Below are positions 10,801 to 24,866 of a stretch of DNA of 64,000 nucleotides, one piece after another. The translations under genes were made by a program, and so were the position numbers. Positions within the stretch are counted from its first letter, which is position 1. Every line of letters begins with the position of its first letter. The stretch is taken from the NCBI GenBank assembly GCA_025084515.1, contig JAJAGP010000288.1, positions 434,001-498,000 on the forward strand. The letters run 5' to 3'. Source of the stretch: Ancistrus triradiatus. Its lineage: Eukaryota; Chordata; Actinopteri; Siluriformes; Loricariidae. The notes beneath the pieces were generated by a model, which worked only from the letters and a program-made list of their open reading frames with translations, was not told where the DNA came from and made no database searches.

Positions 10801-13800
10801 GGGTTTTAGTGATTTTGTCAATGACTGGCCCTTGGGTGGTGGATCTGGGGCCTCTCAAAGTCATGATTTTGCCCCTATGTTAACGAATGGGAAATATAGG
10901 GGCATTGACCGTAACTCAGTCAGTTTTCTACCTACGGCCTCAAAATTAGACAGGGTTGGTCCTGGGTGCAATCTGAGGTGAAATGTGATGCCCATGGCGC
11001 TCCTGAGGTCTCTGACTGGGCACTGGGGCCCCTAGCGTGGCATTGACCTTATCTCAGTCAGTTGTCAACCTAAGGCCATGAAATTAGACAAGCTTGGTCC
11101 CGGGTGCAATCTGAGGTGACATGTCATGCCCCTGGGGCTCCTGAGGTCCCCCGCTGGGCACTGGGGCCCCTGGCGTGGCATTGACTGTAACTCAGTTTTC
11201 GACCTACGGCCACGAAATTCAGCAGGATTGGTCCAGGGTGCAATCTGAGGTGACAAGTCATGCCCATGGGGCCTCTGAGGTCCCTGACTGGGCACTGGGG
11301 CAATGACCGTAACAGTGAGTTTTCGACCTATGGCCACAAAATTCAGCAGGCTTGGTCCCGGGTGCAATCTGATATGACATGTCATGCCCATGGGGTGCCT
11401 GAGGTCTCTCGCTGGGCACCGGGGACCCTGGTGTGTCATCGTCTGTAATTCAGTCCGTTTTCGAAAAATGGCCACAAAATTTGGCAGGCTTGGTCCCGGG
11501 TTCAACCTGAGGTCCTTGACATCCCCGACTAGGCACTGTGGGCCCTTGAAGGTCATTGACCCTAACTCAGTTAATTTTTGACTTACAGACATGAAATTTT
11601 GCATGCTTGCAACCTGAGGTGACAAGCGAGGCTTTTGGGGCCCTTGAAGTCCCTGACTGGGCACTTAGGCCCCTGGAAGGTCATAGAGTGCAACTCTGTC
11701 AGTTTTTTGGCTTATGGCCACAAAATTTGGCATGCTTCATCCCAGGTGCACCCTGAGGTGACATGTCATGCTTATGGGGCCCTTGAATTCCCCAAATGGG
11801 CCCCACCTGGCAGATCATTGACCAAAGCTCAGTTAGTTCTTGATCTACAGACATGAAATTCGGAAAGCTTGGTCCCTGGTGCACCCTGAGGTGCGATGTG
11901 ATGCCTTTGTTGCCTTTGACATCCCAGACTGGGCACTGGTGGCCCAGAAGGTCATTGAGCTTAACTCAATTTTTGACCTACGGATATGAAATTTTGCATG
12001 CTTAGTCCAAGGTGCAACCTGAGGTGACAAGTGAGGCTTTCGGGGCCCTTGAAGTCCCTGACTGGCCACTTAGGCCCCTGGAAGGTCATAGAGTGTAACT
12101 CTGTCAGTTTTTGGAATATGGGTGCAATCTGAGGTGATACGTCATGACCATGGGGCACCTGAGGTACCTGAGGTGACATGTCATGCCCATGGGGGCCCTG
12201 GCAGGGCATTGACTGTAACTCAGTCAGTTTTTCTTCTTCTTCTTCTTATTCCACATTTTTGTCAAGCTATCAACTGCCATAATTTTCGAGATATTGACCC
12301 TGTTCCAGCGACAGTGCATCCAGTGTGGCCGGGCATGGTGTGCTTGTATAGAGCTTTTCGGTTGGACTTTGCAAAGTCCAAAATTGTCCCATAGGAAATG
12401 AATGGACCCAATGTTAACAAATGGGGAAAAATAAAATTTGAAGCTAGAGAAACAAAATTTGGCAGGATAGTTAAGGTCATAATAGAATAGGGTTTTTTGT
12501 GATTTTGGCAATGACTGGCCCTTGGGTGGTGGCTCTGTTGCCCCTCAAAGTCATGATTTGACGTCTATGTTAATGAATGGGAAACATACAGTTGTAGCCT
12601 AAACAGCTGGATTGACTGCCACCTGAACTCTGGTTTCTTCACCACCTCTCACCACCAAGTCACAAATATTACTGACACTGGAATGTGGAAAGGACCACCA
12701 GGAGAACAGACTCTTCACAGATTAATGGCCAAAATAACAAGCCCAAAACCAACAGAAGACATTTAGGACCTGACCCAGTCTTTGATAACCCCTGCATCTC
12801 ACCGTCGTAAACTAAGCCAATGTGTTAGTTTAAAAGGATTTCTGACACACTCTACCCCAGACTCCCAGCACTCTAGAATAGGTCTAACCTAACTCTTGCA
12901 AGAAAAACAAAGATGCCTTCCCTACTTCAATGGACTTATATGACACACAAACACACCGCTCTCCTGCCAGACTGGATGTCATCTCTTGACGAAATACGAC
13001 CCGAGGACCCGAGGGACTTGATACCGAGTCAACTTCTTATTGGCTGATTCAGGGCAATACGCCCCTGATCACTTACGTCAGGGTGTATACAAAACCAGTA
13101 GCGTGAGCTAGAGCTGGGAAGTTGGGAGTTTTAAGCGTTTTTTGTTTTAAGTTTAAGTTTTCAGTTTAACTTGAAGTTTAGAATTTAAGTTTTTATGGGT
13201 TTTTTTGTTTTTAAGTTTTTTCCTTTTCCAGCAGTTTTAGTAGTTCGGTAGTGCTGAATTGGAAGTTAAGCAAAAGAAAGTAGCGAAAAGACCAACTAGC
13301 AAAGATCTCCTTCACGCTCTACCAAATTTGGTATATCCTAGTCTTCCATGTTCCGTGAAATGTGCTTCCTGTAAAACTCGCATCAGACTTAGAAGTTTTA
13401 CCTGTGGCCAGGATAAAAAGTTTGAGTGAGCGTGAACATAATCTTCGAGGATCGTAAACCGCACGTAACCTAAAGCTGGGAAGTGTGTCTGCTGCTGAGT
13501 CACCTGAAGATCACTGCCAGAAGGGCCTGTTGGTTACACACCTGCCTGTATCTCCGAAAGCCTAAAAAGTATACGCTGTCGAGAGGATGGCTGAGTAGCT
13601 GTGTTAATAAACATCAGAAGATAAACATCACCTGCTCCACAACCATGCCCTCCTCAACCAGGCAAAGGCCAGGTCTCCGTGTCTCCACCTGTGAACTGTG
13701 CTCGCTGTGAACTCACTCCAGGCAAGTACCATGGTTATGGGCTTAATTTGGGTCTCTGGTCCTTGAGCATTAACTTTAGTTTAAACAACCTTTCAACCCT

Positions 13801-16800
13801 AGACCCACCGTACGTCTAAGTAGTTCTCGTTGAACTATTTATTCTTCACCACAACTTATCTTACCAGTAACTCACTATGTCGTAATAAAATAGTTTGTAA
13901 CATTGCACCTGGGTAGTTACTACCCAATTGATACGCTGCACATACAATAATGGCGACATATATATAATCACAGTATCACATTATTTTCTGGTCTTAACTC
14001 TGTGATATACGTTGTCATTACTTTAGATTATCAGTTGGGATTTTACCTTGTTTGAAATTATTCAACTTGTTATAACCTTTTGAATTTACTGCTTTGTGTG
14101 GAAGAGATTTTATTTATTCAACCTGAGGTTGAGAAAAGAACTGCAAATTCACTCTTCAGATCCAGACTGAACTTGTCCATATCAACTTCCAGATTAATTT
14201 TTCTTTTTCTTTTTCAACTGGTTTTCCGAATCCACCAGTCCGGAAATGATCCTGTGGTTCCCCGTTTGTTTTTTCATATTCCGCCACACAGTGGTGCTTT
14301 AAAAATTGTGAACCATTTAGAATTTTCCATACAGTGGGGCAAAAAAGTATTTAGTCAGCCACTGACTGTGCGAGTTCTCCTACTTAGGAAGATGAGAGAG
14401 GTCTGTATTTTTCATCATAAGTGCACTTCAACTATGAGAGACAAAAAGATGAAAAATATATAGGAAATCACATTGTAGGAGTTTTAAAGAATTTAATTGT
14501 AAATCATGGTGGAAAATAAGTATTTGGTCAACCACAAACAAGCAAGATTTCTGGCTCTCACAGACCTGTAAATTCTTCTTTAAGAAGCTCTTCTGCCCTC
14601 CACTCATTACCTGTATTAATGTCACCTGTTTGACCTCATTATCTGTATAAAAGACACCTGTTCACAGCCTCAAACAGTCAGACTCCATACTTAACCATGG
14701 CCAAGACCAAAGAGCTGTCGAAGGACACCATGAAGAAATGTGTAGACCTACACGAGGCTGGGAAGAGTGAATCTGCAATAGGCAAGCAGGTTGTTATGAA
14801 TAAATCAAGTGTGGGAGCAATTGTAAGAAAATGGAAGACATACAAAACCATTGATAATCTCCCTCAATCTAGGGCCCCACGCAAGATCTCATCCCATGGG
14901 GTCAAACTGATCATTAGAACGGTGAGCAAAAATCCCAGAACTACACGGAGGGACCTGATGAATAACCTGCAGAGAGCTGGAAACCAAAGTAACAAAGGCT
15001 ACCATCAGTAACACACTACGCCAAGAGGGACTCAGATCCTGCAGTGCCAGGCGTGTCTCCCTGCTTAAGCCAGTACATGTCCAAGCCCGTCTGAAATTTG
15101 CCAGAGAGCATGTGGATGATCCAAAGGAGAATTGGGAGAATATCATGTGGTATAATATCAGAAATTTGGGGCTGTTTTTCTATAAGGGGGACAAGGACGA
15201 CTGATCCCTGTTAAAGGAAGAATGAATGGGGCCATGTATCGTGAGATTTTAAGCCAAAACCTCCTTAAATCAGTGAGCGCATTGAAGATGGAACGTGGCT
15301 GGGTCTTCCAGCATGACAATGATCCCAAACACACCACTCGGGCAACGAAGGAATTGCTCAGTCTCCAGACCTCAACCCCATAGAAAATTTGTGGAGGGAG
15401 TTGAAAGTCCATATTGCTCAGTGACAGCCCCAAAACATCACTGTTCTAGAAGAGATCTGCATGGAGGAATGGGCCAAAATACCAGCTACAGTGTGTGCAA
15501 ACCTGGTGAAAACTTACAGGAAACGTTTTTCCTCTGTCATTGCCAAGAAAGGTTATGTTACAAGGTATTGAGTTGAACTTTTGTTATTGACCAAATGGTA
15601 TGGTATTCAATTTATTGTACAAGTACAAGGCAACGAAATGCATTTTTAGAAGAAACAAGAAATAATGAACACATTGGGAAAGAAGGAGAACTCCTTCCAG
15701 CACACAAGCGCATAAACATAACATAGACACACACTAGCCACTGGTTAGGGATGTGGGGATCGGGAAAAGTAGCCAAAACGACAAGCAACCATCCGTGTTC
15801 GCAGCCGTTACGGCGCGCCCTGCAGACCCGTCCCGCCGTCTTGGTGGAGTTAAGCTTACAGTGGAGGCGTTTGGTTGGGTAGGGACAAAAAGTTCTGTCA
15901 GTTCACATTCTTGCAGCAGAAAGAGTCTGTACAAAGTTCGCGATAACATGGCAGTATACAGCACTTACTGCCCAGAATGAAAAAGTCGGGGGGTAGGTAC
16001 TTCGCAGCAGATCCTCTGGAGGAATTTCTTATCAGCAAGGCCGTTGCTGATAACAGGGAAGCCGAGAGTAGAAATCACTTGTTTTGACTGAGCTTAAATT
16101 TAACACTCAGAATCAATGTATCTCTGATGATTTACCTCATTTCGGAAAGCCGTTAGTTTCTCCATGATGGATTCCATGGTGCGATTAATATGCGCAGTCT
16201 GAGTTCCAACGGCTGCCCACCATTTCAATCAAATTGGGCAGTTTCTGGGGACCGTTGACAACTGACCCAACTCTTTTAATTTTCTGGTACAGCAGGGTAA
16301 CGCCTAATCCAATCAGCAGAAACCCCACAATCAAAGTTCCGAATAAATATACATCCTCAATGTCCTCCAACGAAAGAGATGCCAGGCACACGACTCCCCA
16401 CTTCCCCCACGAGTCCATCGCTTATCCTGCCATCTGTGTTCCGTCGGGGCATGTGGGTTCCCCCAAACCCGAACTTCTCGATGAGAAGATGGTGTCAATA
16501 GCGTTCAGAGACCATTTAACCAATTCCATAATTTGTTCTTTGATGAGCAGTGCTAAGGAGTAGATTAGACAAGACAGATACAAAGACGCCAAGCAGGAGA
16601 GATAAGGGAGCGAGGAACAGTGCGTCCGCCTTCCACGAGAGCTCAGAGGGAAAATACTTATTTTCCACCCTATTTTGCAATTAAATTCTCTAAAAATCCT
16701 ACAAATGTAATTTCCTGGACCGTAACTGTCAGATTTTGATGTACGACCTCAAAATTCGGCAGGCTTGGGCTACAATCTAAGGTGACATGTGATAACAATG

Positions 16801-19800
16801 GAGCCCCTGAGGGCCATGGCTGGGGACAGGAGCCCCTGGCAGGTCAAAGACCATAACTCAGTCAGTTTTTGACCTACGGCAACGAAATTCGACAAGTTTG
16901 CTCCCAGGTTCCATCTGAGGGGACATGTGATGCCCCTCAGACCCTTTAGGTAGGCTCAGGGTCGATCATTGCAGTGTGGAAATGACACTCGCATGTGATT
17001 GATTATAGAGGCAATCACACTACTGTTATCCAAAAGTCTTATTTTCAGTTTGATTGCCTATCACAAACACATTATTAGCCCAAAGATAACGAATCATAAC
17101 TCAGTCAGTTTTTGACATAGGGCTACGAAACTCAGCAGGCTTTGTCCCGGGTGCAGTCTGAGGTGACATGTGATGCCCATGGAGCCCCTGTGGACCCCCG
17201 CTGGGCACTGGGGCCCCTGGCTTGCCAATGACCATAACTCAGTCAGTTTTCGAACTACGGCCACGAAATTTGGCAGTCTTGGTCCCGGGTGCAATCTGAG
17301 GTGACATGTGATGCCTATGGGGCCACTGTGGACCCCGGCTGGGCACTGGGGCCACTGGAGGGCCAAAGACCATAACTCAGTCAGTTGTCAACCCATTGCC
17401 ACGAAATTCGGCAGTCTTGGTCCTGGGTCCAACCTGAGGTAAGATGTGATGCCCATTTTGTGGCAATAGGTTGAAAACTGACTGAGTTATGGTCATTGGC
17501 CCTCCAGGGGCCCCAGTGCCCAGCCGGGGTCCACAGGGGCCCCTGGAGGGCCAATGACCATAACTCAGTCAGTTTTCAACCTATTGCCACAAACTTTGGC
17601 AGGCTTGGTCCCGGGTGAAATCTGAGGTGACATGTGATTCCCATTGGGCCCCTCTGGACCCCTGCTGGGCACTGGGTCCCCTGGCAGGCCTATGACCATA
17701 ACTCAGTCAGTTTTTTGACCTACGGTCATGGAATTCGGCAGGCTTGGTCCCTGGCACCATGGTTTGATATGATGCCCTTTGGGCCCATGAGGTACACTAA
17801 GGGTCGGACATTGCAGAGTGGCAATCACACTCGCATTTTCTTCAGGACATGCACCTCTCCAGTTAGACCTTCGTCGTTCCGATAGCAATGTATTACGCCC
17901 CCTAGCCGGCGGGTGGGTCGGGCCATGCCCCCCGGCCACGGCCACAGAAAATCCTCAAAGTTCACCCCTTTTTCAGGCACTCTGCCCGGCGTTCGCAGAT
18001 TGGCCACGAGGTGGCCACACCCGGGCCCGGTCCCCATATATCCTGCGTGGTCAAACACATTGGGACTGGGACCCCGGTCCTGCACGGTCCCAGTATATAC
18101 CATTGCAGTCAGATATATTGGCATCGGACCTCTGCCCACTCGGGTCTCGGGACTCGCCTCCTCCCAGTCCCCATATACTATATGGACGTCAAATATATTG
18201 GAATTGGGACGTCGCCCGTTTGACCCCAAAATAGGGTCCCCAAGCCCCCCCGACCCACCGATCGCCTTCTAGTGCCCCCCGGCTTGCTCGGATGACGTCC
18301 GCGCAAACTTCCTCCGATCGCCTCCGTTTTCGGTCTGTGGGATCCCTCTCCCAAGGGCTGCAAGATGCACCCATCCGTTCGGCTCTACCTCCTCTGTGGG
18401 TGGAGTTACGAGCCTCCTAATTCCAATATATTCCATTCATTTTTTTTATATTGGATTTGGACGGTCTCGTTGGACCGGTCCAAAGGCTAGTGTCCACACA
18501 AATGATGTTTATTCTGATTATTTTCCTCTTGGACGTGGAACTCGTCAAGGGTGCCCGTTGTCACCTTTGCTTTTTGCCATTGCTATTGAGCCTCTCTCTA
18601 TCACATTAAGATCTTCCCCTTTATTCAAAGGAATCACCCGTAATGGAGTTGAATATAAATTATTGCTGTATGTGGATAATTTGTTATTGTATATAACTGA
18701 TCCTACGCTTTCTATCCCTGCTGATTTGGGTATTTTGGAGAACTTTAGCACTTTTTAAGGTTATAAATTAAATTTGGGGAAAAGTGAGTGCTTCCCCGTT
18801 AATGCTGCAGCATGTCGTCTTCAACAGTCAGATTTTACCTCGGTATCAATGTGACTCGTTCATTGGCTGGCCTTGCATCTGCTAATTTTACTCCCCTTAT
18901 TTCGAAGATTACATCTGATATTCAAAGATTGGGTAACCTTCCCCTTTCATTGACTGGCAAGATTAATGTAGTCAAAATGAATATTTTACCAAAATTTCTG
19001 TTTTTATTCCAGTCAGTTCCTCTTTTTCTGCCGAAACATTTTTTTGACTCACTGGATAGGGTAATTTGTTCTTTTATTTGGGGTGGGAAATCACCTAGGG
19101 TTCGCAAAACTTTACTGCAAAGATGCAGACTTAATGGAGGACTTGCATTACCTAATTTTCTAACTTACTACTGGGCTGCTCACATTCACAAACTTTGCTA
19201 TTTGTTGAAATCTCCCAAATTCTCATTGTGTAAATTGGAGCTTTCATCCTGTAGGGGGTCCTCTTTATCTGCTTTACTTTATTCTTCCTTACCTATAAAA
19301 CCCTCCCTATATACTGATAATCAATTGGTCCTTAACACTATCAAGATCTGGTATCGGTTTAGACGGAACTTTAAATTTATGGCTGCATCTTCTTTGGGAC
19401 TCTTAAATAACAACCATTTATTTCCTCCATCACTTTCAGATTCAAAATTTTCAGTGTGGTTTGATAAGAGGATTACACAATTCAAACATTTATATGTAGA
19501 TGGTATATTTGATCATTTTTCCAGTTTGTCATCCCGTTATGACCTCCCTGGTTCTCATCTATTTCCAAGCTCGCAATTTTGTGTTGAAGTGTTTCTCTAA
19601 TTTTCCCTCTTTACCTCCAGGACAGCGATGGGAAATTTTGAGGAACGCAAATATGGAAGTCCTAGCTCACTCCAAAGCTGAGATCTGACGATCCCATTTC
19701 CAATATATTGCAATAATAAAAAATATACAGTTTTGGACACCAAGATTCTGGCTATTGAGCTGTTTATAGTGATAGAGGGACATACGTATACTATGTCAAA

Positions 19801-22800
19801 TATTTGTTTGTTTAACAAAACAGATTTGCTCCTACATTGCATATGTACTCATACATAATCTCATCCAATTCACAATATATTATTAATGCCAATTGCAATA
19901 TATTGAATGGAATGCATACTGCATATGGGATGAATATATGGTTACAATATATTGCAATAGGGATCAATAATATGGTGCAACTGGGATGACATTCTAAGAC
20001 AATAAATATATTGCAAGTGGGATTCAAAATATATTGCAAGTGAGATGACATCTATCGTCAAAAACCTGCATATTTTCATCCATTCATTATATTGGAAATG
20101 GGATGGCTTTCATTATATTGCAAATATATTGCAAGTGGGATGACATTCGATTACCTTAATTAAATATATTGCAATTGGGATTCAAAATATATTGCAACTG
20201 GGATGACATTCTATATCATTAAATATATTGCAATTGGGATTCAAGATATATTGCAAGTGGGATGGCATCCTAGATCATTACATATATCTCAAGTTGGATT
20301 CAAAATATATTGGAAATGGGATGCCTGTCAAATATATTGCAAGTGGGATTCAAAATATATTGCAAGTGGAATGGCAGCCTAGATCATTACATATATTGCA
20401 AGTGGGATTCAAATTATATTGGAAATGGGATGCCTGTCAAATATATTGCAAGTGGGATTCAAAATATATTGGAAATGGGATGCCTGTCAAATATATTGCA
20501 AGTGGGATGGCATCCTAGATCATTACATATATTGCAAAAATATATTGCAAGTGGGATGGCATCCTAGATCATTAAATATATTGCAATTGGGATTCAAAAT
20601 ATATTGCAAGTGGGATGACATTTATCGTCCAAAACCTGTATATTTTTCAACCATTCATTATATTGGAAATGGGATGGCTTTCATTATGTTGCAAGTGGGA
20701 TTAATATGATTATAATATATTGCAATTGGAATGTGATTTTAATATCATTACATATATTGCAAATGGGCTGAGACTATGTACAATTTCACGACAATATATT
20801 GCAATTGGGCTTAATAATATATTGCAATTGGGATGAGTCAATTTATGACTATTTGACAAAATACATAACAAAATTTGACAAACAAATGCATATTTCATGC
20901 AGTACTTGTGTCCCTCAGTGACTATCAATGGCTCAATAGTCAGAATCTTGGTGTCCAAAACCTATATATTTTTATCATTGCAATATATTGGAATTGGGAT
21001 CATTAGATCTCAGCCTTGGAGTGAGATAGGGCTTTGAAATATACGTTCCTCTCTAAGTCTCCATGTCCCCAACCTATAGTGTGAGTTTGAGGAAGATCAG
21101 AGAAAATAAAAAAATTGACCCAAAAACACTCAAAGGACCCCTTTGAGTTTTTTTGGGCCTAAAAATCTTTTTCTTCAATCTTCACCAAACTTGCACCATG
21201 GGTTAAGGAGGCCAAGAGTTAGAGAGGAACGCAAATTTGGAGGTTCTAGCTCACTCCAAAGCTGAGATCTGACGATCCCACTTTCAATATATTGCAATGA
21301 TAAAAAATATACTGGTTTTGGACACTACAATTTAGACAATTAAACCCTTGGTAGTGATTGAGAGACACATTTTCATGCAGTGCACCTGTCCCTTAATCAC
21401 TGCCAAAGGTTTTTAATTGTCTAAATTGCAGTGTCCAAAACCAGTATATTTTTTTACCCATTTAATATATTGGAGATGGGATCCCATTTCCAATATATTG
21501 CAATGGTAGAAAATATACTGGTTTTGGACAGGCATGTTATACTGGTTTTGGACCAGAATATTATAGTGGGACACATGTAGTATGTCATATATCTGTGGAC
21601 AGTGAAAAGTCATCCCATTTGCAATAAATATTCATCCCAATTACAATATATTGAATACCTATGTGAGGTCCCATTAGCACCATACAGTAGTGAAGGCTCA
21701 AATGCTTATTTTTCACACTTCCAATGGGTCTACAAGCACGAAACACATATCACTGGATTCGTCTCGATGAGTAGATGCTGTTTAACACCAGAGACATGAG
21801 CTAATTCCCCCCAAAATGGCGGAAAATCGCGCGCCGTTTTCGACAATTTTGATATCCACAAATTCAGGAGGACTCCTAGATTATAATTCAATTGAGTCCC
21901 AGTGTCTGTGTTTGTCCTTTTACTCCCGCCGAGCCACTCAGTCACACGTTAGCAACTGATTGCTAACTACACTCGTTTTACATATTTCCCGGTGGTCTAC
22001 ACACATGATACACATATCATTGGATTCGTCTTGATGAGTAGATGCTGTTTGCTCAAGGGAAATTGCGCCGTTCTTAAAATGTTCAGCTACTAAATTTACA
22101 TGTTTATTGGGCACTTGGGTGGACAATTTTGGTATCGTTGCACTAGGGACGACTACTAGATTGTAAAGCAAAAGAGTTTCATTGTCCTACAAGTTCTGGA
22201 AGCTGTAGAAATGGTTCAAAGTCAGACTAGAGAAACACAGAAAAGGCTTTAAAAATGATCGCGTGGACATAGAGGTTCCAGATTTTTCACACTGCTTCTA
22301 GAGGTGTCAACGGCACACATACTTGAGTCTTGAGTCAATCGCACCTTTCCAAGCAGTGTTATATCAAGTGTATAGGAATTTGAATGGAAATTTATTGCAA
22401 TTGGGACGTGTCCAAATGGGGTCTAGAAAGTTCCGACAAGTCCGAAACTTCGGCTACATCGTCGGCATAGGCTCTAGAAAAACATACTCAAATTTGGAAC
22501 TGTTTGGGAATTCCAAAGTGTTTTTTTATCGGGGTAACGATTCGAGCAAAATCCATGCAAGCTTACACCCTGGGCCTATGCCTTTCTCAGTGAAGGAACA
22601 GAAATACTGAAAGGCCTTAAACATTTTCACAAGGGTCTAGAGCTTCCAGATTTCTTGCACTGCTTCTAGAGGTCTTGACGGCCCACATAGTTGAGATTTG
22701 ACCCAATCGGACCTATTGAAGCAGTGTCCAAAAAGGGTATATGGATTAAACTGTAATATATTGCTATTGGGATGGCCCGAAATGGGTTCTACAAAAATGT

Positions 22801-24815
22801 GCCGACCTCTAGACTTTTCACACTCTTTCTAGAGCTGCTGAAGGCTAACATAGTTGAGTTTGGGCCATTTTGGACCTTTCCAAGGGGTGTCCAAAAAGTG
22901 TATATGGAAATGAATGGAAATACAGGTAGTCCTTGGGTTACGACGGTCTCGAGTTATGACGTTTCGTGGTTATGACGCATCTCCCATTTACTGTATAAAG
23001 CCTTGTTTTGCACTTAAGTGGTTTTGCGTTGTAAACGTCATAACGCAAACTTCGTGTTTGGTGTGCGCGGCGGAAGAATACACGGTTAGGCGGTTCGTTT
23101 TTGATAATTACTGTGTTAGGATAGGTGTTAGGATAGGATAAGTGCTTACAATATGTTATTTACATACAGTATGTACGTATGTTCCAACTTACACCGAAAA
23201 TCAGTTTATGACGCCACCTAGGAACGGATCTGTGTTGTAAGCCGAGGACTTACTGTATATTGCAAGTGGGACGTCTCCAAACAGGGTCTAGAAATGTCCG
23301 ACGAGTCCGAAACTTCAACTGCGTGATCATTAGAAGGTCTAGATCAACATACTTTAATCTGGAGTTGATCAGACAATCCAAAGTTTTGACCATCTGGCAA
23401 GAATTTCTGTCTCAAACAGGGTAAAGAAATACTGAAAGGCCTTAATTTTTCACAAGGGTCTAGAGCTTCCAGATTTCTTGCACTGCTTCTAGAGGTCTTG
23501 ACGGCCCACATAGTTGAGATTTGGCCCAATCGGACCTTTTGAAGCAGTGTCCAAAAAGTGTATATGGATTAAACTGTAATATATTGCTATTGGGATGGCC
23601 CGAAACGGGTTCTACAAAAATGCGCCGACCTCTAGACTTTTCACACTCTTTCTAGAGCTGCTGAAGGCTAACATAGTTGAGTTTGGGCCATTTTGGACCT
23701 TTCCAAGGGGTGTCCAAAAAGTGTATATGGAAATGAATGGAAATATATTGCAAGTGGGATGTCTCCAAACAGGGTCTAGAAATGTTCGACGAGTCCGAAA
23801 CTTCAACTGCGTGGTCATTAGAGGGTCTAGATCAATATACTTTAATCTGGAGTTGATCAGACAATCCAAAGTTTTGACCAGCTGGCCAGAATCTCTAGTA
23901 AAGTGTAAACAATTCTTTTGAAATACTGATTCTTAATGTGACTGATCCATCGTTATGGAAGTCAAAACCACACTCTTTTAAGCTTATCACTATTTACCGT
24001 CCTCCTGGTCCCTATTCAGAATTTCTTCAGGAATTTGCTAACTTTCTTTCCTGCTTACTACTGTCAACAGATAAGGCTTTAATTGTAGGTGATTCCAATA
24101 TTGACTTTGACAATGAGCAGGATCCACTTAGAATTGCTTTCGAGTCCATCTTAGAATCCATGGGTATCACTCAGAATGTGATGGGACCGACCCACCGCTG
24201 TAATCATACTTTAGGTCTAATATTAACATTTGGTATCAATATAGACAACATTGATGTTTTCAAGCAAAGTGATTCGATTTCAGATCACTACCTTTTAGTA
24301 TTTGAGCTATCTCTAATAAATAAAATCCTTCTGCCTCGTTATCACACCAAGCGCACTATCACATCTGCTACTCCAGCTGCGTTTATTAAAAACCTACCAG
24401 ACTTGAAATTTAATACACCTACAAAGATCAATCATCTTGAGTGTGTAAATGACCAATTAGAATGTGTGCTTCGCTCAACCCTGGACATGACTAAAGTATA
24501 AGTCAGCTGCATACTTCTCTTCAATCATAGAGAAAAATAAGAATAATCCAAGATTTCTCTTTAATACAGTCCTCCAAATTAACCAAAAACCCCACCGAGT
24601 GATTCTCTTCTTCTCTATATATTTAACAGTAATGATTTCCAGACTTCTTTAATGATAAGATAGAAAACTGTAGGCGAAAACTCAATGCTCATCAATTACC
24701 AAACTATTCAACCACCTTCCGATGCAGCACTAGTGAACACATCTGTTTAATGAGCGGTAAATCAAGATTGAATTTTTTTTTTTGTTTTTTTTTTTTGTGT
24801 TTTTTTTTTTTTTTA

Positions 24816-24866
<51 letters not shown>

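Larger units (their letters stand above)
14332..16719 (+). mobile_element. Tc1 transposon (CAGTGGGGCAAAAAAG family), split by insertion
   Basis: The left TIR begins CAGTGGGGCAAAAAAGTATT after TA at 14330. Transposase starts at 14697, MAKTKELSKDTMKKCVDLHE, with the helix-turn-helix region and SSHGVKLIIRTVSKNPRTTR, then frameshifts. The element stops at 15596 (GACCAAAT) and resumes at 16652 (AAATACTTATTTTCCACC). The far right TIR is lost at about 16719, where minisatellite sequence takes over. Non-functional. Confidence 0.88.

Noticed and set aside
10900..12230. Minus-strand ORFs with repeated GPSLPNFVA text as a repeat protein
   Set aside because: They are translations of the ~135-bp minisatellite; unit lengths vary and do not preserve frame.
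17818..18374. Several overlapping ORFs on both strands
   Set aside because: GC-rich DNA with few stops; no domain, no splice context, no conserved family seen.
20228..20709. Overlapping plus-strand ORFs with repeated YIASG/WKWDA text
   Set aside because: They translate the 59-bp satellite, whose unit happens to lack stops in some frames; the same holds for minus-strand frames at 32996-34055.
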